64,000 nt of DNA from Bactericera cockerelli (lineage: Eukaryota; Arthropoda; Insecta; Hemiptera; Triozidae), in assembly GCA_024516035.1 (NCBI GenBank), contig CM044964.1, positions 6,947,086-7,011,085 on the forward strand. The letters run 5' to 3'. Within the stretch, counting starts at the first letter, position 1, and each line of letters begins with the position of its first letter. Shown in pieces: positions 56,847 to 64,000 of this stretch. Both the position numbers and the translations under genes were made by a program. A model generated the notes under the pieces. That model saw only the letters and a list, made by a program, of their open reading frames with translations, did not search any database and was not told the origin of the DNA.

Positions 56847-57553
56847 TCTCGAGTAGAGTCACAGGATATGTTTCCGGTAGCTACTCTGGGTACATTCCAC
56901 TAATCAGTCAGGTTCTATGAATTGCTTTAAACCTCTGGGTCAGTTACATGGTTTTTATTTACCTAATGCAAGGTAAATATACACATTCATTTATTTACCT
57001 CGTCTATTTATAGTGCTTTACACTGCGAGTGTGTACAAAGTGCTATAAATAGCTGTCTGTTATAAGACCATGAGTCTGAGCAAATATAAATGTAGGTAGC
57101 TAGTCTTGTAAAGTGCTATCTTTGGATATTCAGTACATTTGCCAAACATTGTACTGAACTGAATGACAGTAATTTCTGATCTGTCGAGTTTAAAACCACA
57201 ATCTCTTGGTCGAAAGGTTACGGGTTCAAATCTAGAATGAGGCAAATTTCATAGAGGGGTCGAATTTTAAAATTCAATTTTTTTTTTTTTTTTTTTTTAA
57301 TGAGGAAATGCCTTCCTTCCCTTAGGACTTTTCACCACATTAATTCCCAGCGATTGGAGAGTAAAATTAAATTTGTTTATTCGGTAAAAAAAAAAAAAAA
57401 AAAATTCCACTGTTCGTCTGGCTGGCTGACGAAACCAACCAGAAACTAACATCAACAGAATAAGTCGAATTATAATTTTTTCGAAAGGTTTTGCCATAAG
57501 GAGTTATTATCAACAAATTTTATTTTTCTGTGATTTACGGTTAACGAAATATA

Positions 57554-57911
57554 TCTCCCTTGCCTTTATCCCATATTAGCTTATGTTGCTTTTGGGGTCG
57601 GCATTGTTCAACCTCATGGTTGAGGTTGGTAGGGTGGAGCACATTTTTTATGGCTGGATGCCCTTCCTAACGCCAACGATTCTATTTGATTTAACGTCCT
57701 GGATTAGGACGGGGGTTTTACCCTCCATTCGCTGGGAATCGTACCAGCTACCCACATTAACCTCACCCAGCCTGGGTAGGTCCGGAAATGGCAGCCTCAC
57801 GTGTTTGGATGGAACAGAATTTTCTTCGAAAAGTCTGCCCCAGCCGGGAGTTGAACTCGGGAACTCTGGACTACGGGCAGTAGTCACAACCATTACGCCA
57901 CGGAGGCTGCC
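57554..57911 (-). mobile_element. SINE-E, full length with 18-bp TSD
   Basis: Perfect duplication tacggttaacgaaatata at 57536-57553 and 57912-57929 sets a 358-bp element. Minus-strand order: tRNA-like head (GCCTCCGTGGCGTAATGG, 'gtagtccagagttcccgag'), core ('tgaggctgccatttccgg', 'gggtgaggttaatgtggg', 'gattcccagcgaatgg'), 'ggaagggcatccagccata', 'aggttgaacaatgccgacc' and a non-poly-A tail. The B box is altered (GAGTTCAACTCCC). Confidence 0.92.
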
Positions 57912-58524
57912 TACGGTTAACGAAATATAGTTCAAAATATTTGGATACTTCGCAGGACGTCCGACCCTATATCTCGAGAACGGTAAGTTGTAGCTCACTT
58001 AAATTTGTTGTAATTGACTCTTCTCAATGAGTTCTTTAAAACAACGTGCCACAAGACATGTCATTCCATTTAAGATTTTAAAGATGGACCTTTAAAATTT
58101 TAAAGCTGGACGGACATAGCCTGACTGAGGCCGTGTAAGCAATTTTTTTCTTCAGAAAATTCATCTCCCTAAAAATAAAGGAATACGGGATTTTGCGTTT
58201 CATGATATTTTGAGTCGTTTTCGAGAAACCCAGGCCTGGGTGAAACTTATGGATGTCCTGTATACGTATGAATAATATGTATATTGTATATGTACAATTG
58301 TACATTATGTCGAATGTAAACGACCACCATAGAAACTCTCTATAATGCTAACCCGCTCTGTCAAGATTCAAGATGTGTTGACAACAATGGAGAACTCGTT
58401 AGTACCTAGTTGGTGACACTAACCACTATCTCGTGAGACAAATGACCATATTGTCAACAGAAAGATGGACAATGGACAGTTACAGATATGGTTAGAAGTA
58501 CATATTTATACTAATAATAATAAT

Positions 58525-58730
58525 ATTTATACCTTATTTATACCGCCCGATTGGGACTAATAAAGTCCCATTATTCCAGCAGTAAGCCCAAGACATAATT
58601 ATTATTATGTGCAAAAATTACAAATGGGAGCATACCTTGTCATTTCCCGGCTGGATTTTGAATCCGCACGACCTCTGGAATACCTGGATTCACAGAGTGC
58701 CGCCTTTACGACTGAGCTACCGGGACAGAC
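58525..58730 (-). mobile_element. SINE-C copy
   Basis: Minus strand: TGTCCCGGTAGCTCAGTCG, 'ggcggcactctgtgaatcc', an insertion of 'aggtattcc' before 'agaggtcgtgc', 'caaaatccagccgggaa', 'ttactgctggaataatggg', (ATA)n end. Confidence 0.75.
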
Positions 58731-58935
58731 ATATATTATATCAGCAGCAGGATCACAGCGACATCAACATCCTTATCATCAAGATAGGAGAAAAGGAAAA
58801 AACAAATTTAGTCATCATCTAGTTGTCTCTGACAAAGGATAATTATACTATGTACCTATTGGTACATATATATCTAGCTATGTACAGGTACATGTATAAT
58901 TATGTACCTAGTCAGGCGCGGTCGGTAGGAAAATG

Positions 58936-58987
58936 TTTTGGGGGTGCTGCCACACAAACAGGACTAAAATGTGGCAGCACCCCCCAC
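58936..58987. repeat. Short GC-rich hairpin
   Basis: GGGGGTGCTGCCACA pairs with TGTGGCAGCACCCCC around about 18 nt ('caaacaggactaaaa'). 'ggactaaaatgtg' recurs just downstream, so it may be the edge of a small element. Confidence 0.6.
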
Positions 58988-59097
58988 ATATATCGGACTA
59001 AAATGTGCTTTATATAACTATAATCATAATAATTATACATTATTATTCTATATTTTTCTTAATTATAGAACAGCCAGTATCACAAGGGTTCGAATTT

Positions 59098-59212
59098 GAC
59101 TGGTCACCCATCCAAGTCCTAGGCTCACTGGTCGTTGCTTAATTTCAGTGACTGAATAAGAATTGGTGTAATATTCAACGATCTATCGACGCGCTGTGCG
59201 CTGGCTTCATGC
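59098..59212 (-). repeat. 5S-headed SINE fragment
   Basis: Minus strand: 'cgttgaatattacaccaatt', GAAATTAAGCAACGACCAG (box A) and GGACTTGGATGGGTGACC (box C). Confidence 0.68.
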
Positions 59213-59281
59213 AATTCCGTTCACTTATAAATACGATTATTTATTTTTTTTCTTAAGCTTACATCCCTTTCAACAGCGAGA

Positions 59282-59480
59282 TCATCTCGAGACGGGGGTG
59301 TTATCTACCTTACATTCGCAGGAAACTCACAAACCTGCTACCTACATTGACCTTACCCAGCCTGAGTTGGGCCGGAATGCCAGCATCACGGAGCTTCACC
59401 TCGCTGGACGTTGCTTAACTTCAGCGATCCTACGAGAACCGGTGTATTGAACGCACCATCGCATCGACGGACGCTGGCTA
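59282..59480 (-). mobile_element. 5S-headed SINE with E-like core
   Basis: Minus strand: 5S-like 'gcgttcaatacaccggttct' and GAAGTTAAGCAACGTCCAGC, then directly the core ('gtgatgctggcattccgg', 'ctgggtaaggtcaatgtag', 'cctgcgaatgtaaggtag'). The core aligns with that of tRNA-headed SINE-E. Box C is missing. Confidence 0.72.
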
Positions 59481-59493
59481 CCATTATCTAGTT

Positions 59494-59622
59494 CAGGGGT
59501 TCCCAAAGTGTGCTCCGCGGCCACCGGTGTGGTTATTATAATATAGGGGGGGTGCTAGTGGTCCATGGAAAATTATGAAATTCAAAAGTGGTCCGTGGCT
59601 TGAGGAAGTTTGGGAACCCCTG
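59494..59622. mobile_element. hAT-type MITE with TSD
   Basis: CAGGGGTTCCCAAA...TTTGGGAACCCCTG, 129 bp, with an 8-bp perfect duplication atctagtt (59486-59493, 59623-59630). TIR start and TSD length are typical of hAT. Confidence 0.92.
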
Positions 59623-59997
59623 ATCTAGTTATTATTATTTTCTCACTCTGAATATAAAAGAGGAGTGAGAAGCAAAACTTGCAAATTATTTACAAGTAGA
59701 CAACCTACTTTGCCTAGTGAAGTTTACAGCTATGCGAAAATTCCCAACCTTGTGGTTTTGCATACAGTTAAATCTACGTTCATTAAGTCTACGGTTAAGC
59801 CGTCATTAAATCTATTAGAATAATGAGAACTCTTTAAGATTGTACATGTTTAACAAGATGCCTCCTTATAGTTAGTTATAGTTAATTTGAATCAAAATGA
59901 GTTTTATAACGATTTTGATTTATTTCTTTTCTTTAGATATTGCGTTTGAAGGAGGCTTCTTCACAGGTAGATAATTACTTTTAATCAAAACGAGCGT

Positions 59998-60115
59998 TTT
60001 CAATACTTTGATAAATTTCTAATGTTAGAAATCGGGAAAATGTGTTTTATTTAATAATGTTTTATTTTTGCTCCGATTACAATTTTTTCAAATTTTTGGA
60101 CGTTTCATAGCCTCC
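59998..60115. mobile_element. Solo left arm of the 2103 MITE family
   Basis: 'gataaatttctaatgttaga', 'tttttgctccgattacaatt' and 'tggacgtttcatagcctcc' follow the left half of 2103-2691. The opposite end is not found. Confidence 0.6.
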
Positions 60116-60732
60116 AGAACATCTTTGGTTTTATGTCTATGTCTATCTAGTTTAACAGATTTTTATTCTCTCCTTGTTACAGGTATGTTAAAGCAAATTG
60201 ACGACAGTGTATACAAAACGATAATAATATTGATCCTTGCAGTAAGTACAAGCAAATAATAATAATGAAGCTAAGACATTTTTGCTCTAGCTCATGCCGT
60301 TCTTGAGATATTCTGTTTACAGACGGACAGACAGACACACGGACCAATGGCTGAAACTTTAGATTTAGCCTCTGGGGATCCGAACACGTGTTTTTCACTG
60401 AAATCTGACTATCGAAAATTTTGGGTGATTCCATTTCTAAACTTTCCTTTCTTAGGATAAGGGCAGTAAAAAGAATAGTTTATTCAAATCTAAAGTGGTT
60501 CGTTACTTGAAACTTGAGTAAAGAGAAGCTTCTCTGTTGGTTGGGTGGAAGAGCTCATGAATGAGAACCCTGCCACCTTAGGAAAACAAAAAAAAGAAGA
60601 AGAAAAAGAGCACAGAAGTTCCAGCAATTCCAATTAAGCCAAGAGATTTGCTCTCTTGTCCAAGTCTTGCGAAACAGTCTCCGATTCAGTTTACAGCTGA
60701 TACTGGCCAGTAGCTTTGTTGTTTATGGTCAT

Positions 60733-60956
60733 GTTACCATGGTGACGGAGTCCCCGAGTTCTCATGCCCTTATAGAGACTCTCTGCCCATGCGCTGGCCT
60801 GAATGGACTCATTCGCATCGCGCCGTTGCTATAGCAACCGGTTTCTCTCTCTGCTAGTCCACATGATGAACAATGTACATTGTACATACATTATTAGGAT
60901 TATCTTGTCCCATTGACAGTATCATAATTATATTGTTCTGGCGTTGTCGTAGCAAC
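60733..60956. promoter_or_regulatory. Three RFX/X-box-like palindromes
   Basis: GTTACCATGGTGAC (60733-60746), GTTGCTATAGCAAC (60825-60838) and GTTGTCGTAGCAAC (60943-60956) each match the RFX-factor X-box pattern GTTRCCATGGYAAC at most positions; the second is a perfect palindrome. They lie in a relatively GC-rich stretch free of this window's repeats. Function is inferred only; no exon is recognised beside them. Confidence 0.45.
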
Positions 60957-60984
60957 CAGACATAGAAATTTTCATAGATAAAGG

Positions 60985-61128
60985 ACATGAGTTGATGGCA
61001 TGGATTTTCAGAACTATTACCTGCTGATGAGAGCAAATAAGCTCGAAGCAGCTGTCCAGGTATGTTCTGATATTCATGTACGTACATGTACAACTTCTCA
61101 CTTTTCTGTTTATACTGATATTGATGTA
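60985..61128 (+). repeat. Family I monomer
   Basis: 'gagttgatggcatggattt', 'ctattacctgctgatgagag', 'ccaggtatgttctgatattc' and 'acttctcacttttctgttta'. The 5' direct repeat is missing here. Confidence 0.68.
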
Positions 61129-61135
61129 GCCCATT

Positions 61136-61272
61136 GAAACACTCTCATAATCCCCAAATCTCCTCTTCAACCGTCACACAGAGCACTCTGGTTGGTTATT
61201 GCGTTCAAATTAACCAATCAGAGTGCGTTGTGTGAGAGTTGAAAGGGAAATTTGGAGAGTGGAGAGTGTTTC
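61136..61272. mobile_element. Foldback hairpin MITE
   Basis: 'gaaacactctc...ccaaatct...tcttcaac...cactctggttggtta' is inverted as 'aaccaatcagagtg...gttgaaa...aatttgg...agagtgtttc'. Arms are about 55 bp. The centre contains an inverted CCAAT pair (accaatcag). No TSD determined. Confidence 0.7.
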
Positions 61273-61436
61273 TGGAATAGGACTGATGTCATTTGATGAA
61301 ATTTATCCGATTTTTAGTTTTCAGTGTTGACAAACGTTTAAGGGTTTAAGTAATTATAAATATGAAATCTACATCTTAAAATATAAAATCCAATTAATAA
61401 TTCATGATGAATGTCCTTTAATTACCTACCTATTTA

Positions 61437-61580
61437 ACCGACCCTAGTAGCTTGATCGATAAGGCTTGTAACCTGGAGGTCGGTGGTTCAAGTCCCGGTT
61501 TCAGAGTAGATTTTGTGAAAGCGAGTTTGAGTAGTTGTGACATCACGAAAGTGATTAACACAAATAAGATAACTTTATTA
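61437..61580 (+). mobile_element. SINE-A copy
   Basis: 'accgaccctagtagcttgat', a deletion before 'cttgtaacctggaggtcgg', GGTTCAAGTCCCGG, 'gcgagtttgagtagttgtga' and 'acacaaataagataac'. Confidence 0.8.
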
Positions 61581-61589
61581 CCAATTTAG

Positions 61590-62265
61590 GTGCGTACAAA
61601 TAAAAGTGTTGAAAAAATTCTAAAAGGACGCCACACAAAAACCTTAACGGTGACAAAGTGTTGGATTTCAGATAGTCATTGTATAATTGAAGACATCGAT
61701 CAAAAAACGAGCGATCTGCATTTTTCAAAATTCTTGGGGAATCGAAAAAATACGTTTACACGTTGTCAAGCTATCTGTCATAATTATGGTCCGTTTTTGT
61801 ACACTTGGTTGTGACTATCGGAGAGCCAGCGGCTCTTCTCCAATGAAGCAGCAAATTCTTGTCACCCTGAAACTGTCGAAAACGCGCGAATTTTTTTGGA
61901 GATAGCTCCTTTTTTCAGCAAGGCCTTCCTTCAATTAGAAATATTTATAAAGACTTTAATGGTCCCTGTATTATCCTCTAAACCCAAACAGTCTACAATG
62001 TAAAGGTAAATAAATATGCTAATGTGTCCATTCCACAGTGCTGCAAACATTTAACGTAATAGGGCTTGGGATTTCATTGGGTGCATTGACATTATAGAGA
62101 TGGCCAATGCTATTAACTATTTCTTTATGTAACGCCCAGGTTTTTTTTTTTTATTGTACAGGTTGCCTAACTCACCGGTAGAACTGTTAATCTTGTTCCC
62201 CGTTCCCGGTTAAACATAAATAAAAAGTTTGACATAATTTATCTATAGTTCTGGACCTCTTTTCT
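61590..62265. other. No gene or repeat recognised
   Basis: A 74-codon frame (61590-61814) has no recognisable motif. This stretch lacks the dispersed families and may be single copy. Confidence 0.35.
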
Positions 62266-62267
62266 CT

Positions 62268-62422
62268 TTCCTATCTCTTTCTCTCACTTTTTCTCTTCTC
62301 TTTTTTTCTGTCTCTCTTTCCTCTCTCTCTTTCTCTTTCTCTCCCTTTTTCTCTTCTCTCTTTTCCTGTCTCCAGTGTCTCCCTTTCTCTCTCTCACTCT
62401 CTCCTCTCTCTCTCTTCCCTTT
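62268..62422. repeat. (TC)n pyrimidine tract
   Basis: CT/TTCTC simple repeats. Confidence 0.85.
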
Positions 62423-62696
62423 TTTAATTTCTATTACCTATAATTCCTATAAAGTATTACCTATAAGGTAATGGAAGTATTGTTTTTGGTCGATCACTTC
62501 GAATTTGAGCAGCTGATTCACTCACTGAGTGGCCGTGTTTAAGCTGGTGGTACTCACCCGAGTACACCTACTCAACGGCTACTCACTTCACCACTTGACT
62601 CTAGAAAGCCTCTGTCACCCTTATCTCCACTACTTACCTAATGTATTAATCATAATGGTCGTGGCCTCTTCGCTATCTTATTAGTCTGTCCCGGTA

Positions 62697-62894
62697 GCTC
62701 AGTGGTAAAGGTGGCACTCTGTGAATCCAGAGATTCCAGAGGTCGTGGGTTCGAAACCCAGCCGGGACATGACAAGTTATCCTCCCATTTGGGATATTTA
62801 CCACATAATAATGAGTCTTGAGTTTACTGCTGGACTAATAGGGCTTAAAAGTCCTAATCAGGCAGTATAAATAAGGCGATATTGTTATTATTTG
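62697..62894 (+). mobile_element. SINE-C, full length
   Basis: TGTCCCGGTAGCTCAGTGGT, 'gtgaatccagagattccag', GTGGGTTCGAAACCCAG, CCGGGACA (pairs with the 5' end as an acceptor stem), 'gacaagttatcctcccattt', 'ttactgctggactaataggg' and 'gcagtataaataaggcgat', then (TTA)n. Confidence 0.85.
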
Positions 62895-62924
62895 TGTCGA
62901 GCGCCATCGAGATACCTCAGGGTT

Positions 62925-63110
62925 GGGTGGAAGAGATTGCCATAGGCTATAACCCCGCCCTTTAGTTAGGACATCTTTATATATTGTTATTCATAATTTT
63001 TTTTGTTTATATTGTTCTTATTTTTTTCATTTATTGTTTGTATAAAAATGTCCTATATTATTAGTATTTAGTAATATAATAAATAAATGTGTTTCTTTGT
63101 GTTATTAAAA
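62925..63110 (+). repeat. Module F, full length
   Basis: 'gggttgggtggaagagattg', 'ctataaccccgccctttag', 'ttaggacatctttatat', T-rich segment, 'ataataaataaatgtg'. It directly follows SINE-C with a short spacer. Confidence 0.65.
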
Positions 63111-63129
63111 CACAATTTTAGTGAGTAGT

Positions 63130-63258
63130 ACAGAATAATAGGACTTTTCTGTATCTTTAATATTCTAATATTTAATTTTTGCCTATAATTCCGCCACTGG
63201 TCACTCTGGTCGCTATACTAACACTAAAGCAGCTACTCATTTTTCCTCGGGAGGTATG
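63130..63258 (-). repeat. SINE-D 3' body
   Basis: 'ataattccgccactggtcac', 'agcagctactcatttttcct' and 'cgggaggtatgatggg'. Similar to the 47941-48190 subtype. Confidence 0.65.
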
Positions 63259-63278
63259 ATGGGATCAATAATAAAATA

Positions 63279-63423
63279 GTTATCATATTTGTGTTAAATA
63301 CTTTCGTGATATCACAACTACTCAAACTCTCTTTACTAAATTTATGCTTAAACCGGGACTTGAACCACCGACCTCCAGGTTACAAGTCAGCCGCCTTATC
63401 GATCAAGCTACTGAGGTCGGTCA
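63279..63423 (-). mobile_element. SINE-A, full length with 15-bp TSD
   Basis: Perfect duplication atcaataataaaata (63264-63278 and 63424-63438) around 145 bp. Minus strand: ACCGACCTCAGTAGCTTGAT, 'cggctgacttgtaacctgg', GGTTCAAGTCCCGG, 'gagtttgagtagttgtga', 'acacaaatatgataac'. Confirms the SINE-A boundaries seen at 13355-13505. Confidence 0.93.
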
Positions 63424-63439
63424 ATCAATAATAAAATAG

Positions 63440-63550
63440 AAAAGATAATATCACAATTACTCAAACTGGCTCAACTAAATTTTTGCTTAACCTTGCGGGA
63501 CTCGATCAACGGATCTCCAAATTACAAGTTCACTGCCATATCCACCGATC
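63440..63550 (-). repeat. SINE-A, strongly diverged
   Basis: 'tcacaattactcaaactggc', 'taacctt-gcgggactcgat' and 'ggatctccaaattacaagt' align with the A family with many changes. Confidence 0.6.
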
Positions 63551-63558
63551 TCTGGTGC

Positions 63559-63645
63559 ACCGCGTAGTCAAGCGGTTAACGCGTTAGTGTGGAAATCCAG
63601 GTAGCGTAGGAATCCGTGGGTTCGAATCCAACCCACTAATATATT
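63559..63645 (+). repeat. SINE-G head
   Basis: GCACCGCGTAGTCAAGCGGT, 'taacgcgttagtgtggaaat', 'ccgtgggttcgaatccaac'. Body absent. Confidence 0.65.
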
Positions 63646-63956
63646 TTTTTAAAGTAGATATTTTCATAGGACTTAAGACTCCCTTTTTGCTTCATTATTA
63701 TTGTTATAATTTGCTAGCAGTTCAAACAAAGTCTCATATGCTTGACAAATTATTATTATTATTGTTATATTTTTTTATCTCTTGTATCTTTATCTCTCAC
63801 ATGCACAGGTCTAATGATCTCTATTATCAAGGCTACTCTCTTGACTACTCACTTTATCAAACCGACCATGTTTGCTTGCTAAAGTAGGTATTTTGCGATG
63901 GAATCAATTTTCTATTTTTTTTTTTTGTCTCTGTTTCCTGTCTCTAAATTGTGTTA

Positions 63957-63958
63957 TC

Positions 63959-63999
<41 letters not shown>

Positions 64000-64000
64000 T
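63957..64000. repeat. (ATT)n microsatellite
   Basis: Uninterrupted ATT repeat running off the window end. Confidence 0.95.

Noticed and set aside
57583..57998. 115-116 aa frames on both strands
   Set aside because: They are translations of SINE-E, whose boundaries are fixed by an 18-bp duplication.
59938..59967. 30-bp micro-exon candidate between TTTCTTTAG and GTAGAT
   Set aside because: In-phase translation is open but too short to support homology, and such short splice-like pairs are expected by chance.
61590..61814. 74-codon frame in a repeat-poor region
   Set aside because: No motif, no splice context, and length is within chance expectation; kept only as unannotated DNA.
11141..63645. 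Functional tRNA genes at the many A-box/B-box segments
   Set aside because: Heads are mutated in stems, are fused to repeated bodies, and recur as families; they are SINEs. The SINE-C head at 62697 comes closest to a cloverleaf but has an extra duplicated segment.

Overview
The window is a eukaryotic, AT-rich, intron-scale chromosomal segment made mostly of dispersed repeats. The mix of hAT, piggyBac, Harbinger-like and Helitron elements, RTE-type non-LTR elements, many tRNA-headed SINEs and 5S-headed SINEs fits an insect (possibly a hemipteran) or another arthropod. That assignment is an inference, because no diagnostic gene is present. A block of 100 Ns at 12475-12574 is an assembly gap of unstated size.

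The only host coding sequence I can support is one short exon at 9663-9849 (+). It encodes the start of a PTB/PID protein resembling the FAM43 family and ends at a good splice donor. I could not identify its downstream exons, so most of the window to the right may be intron or intergenic DNA. All other substantial coding capacity belongs to retroelements: an RTE-like non-LTR element on the minus strand (about 21190-25500, ORF1 intact, ORF2 frameshifted), and a 5'-truncated LINE tail at 32486-33009 with clear target-site duplications.

Layout. 1-7500: purine-rich (GA)n minisatellites, a TA-flanked MITE (2103-2691), a TATA-flanked MITE (6712-7184) and a Gly-like tRNA SINE. 8000-9850: a 62-63 bp tandem repeat, then the PTB exon. 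10100-15600: a piggyBac-like MITE, a Harbinger-like MITE interrupted by a SINE, and an AAATTC/ATC minisatellite. 15600-20446: a hAT-like element inserted into a SINE and itself carrying two Helitrons, one of which contains a 21-bp array and a 146-bp array. 21190-25500: the RTE-like LINE. 26-36 kb: scattered SINEs, a 30-bp-TIR element, the LINE tail, and a 223-bp mini-Helitron that is a single-unit relative of the array-bearing one. 38-41 kb and 53-55 kb: two near-identical ~2 kb foldback elements with long inverted arms and SINEs inside. 41-53 kb and 55-64 kb: SINEs of at least six tRNA-headed families plus a 5S-headed family, short minisatellites, hairpin MITEs, and a small repeat-poor stretch with three RFX/X-box-like palindromes (60733-60956).

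For reference between entries I name the repeat families SINE-A (head GACCTCAGTAGC), SINE-B (Gly-GCC-like head), SINE-C (head TGTCCCGGTAGC), SINE-D (head GTCACCGTGGCAGAG), SINE-E (head GCCTCCGTGGCG), SINE-G (head GCACTGGTATAG), SINE-H (head GCCGACCTCCGTGG), the 5S SINE, and modules F, I, J and K (recurrent sequences of unknown class). The most noteworthy observations are the Helitron pair that shows monomer-to-satellite expansion, the shared core domain under tRNA and 5S SINE heads, and the LINE whose ORF2 follows the ORF1 stop codon in the same frame with no ATG.
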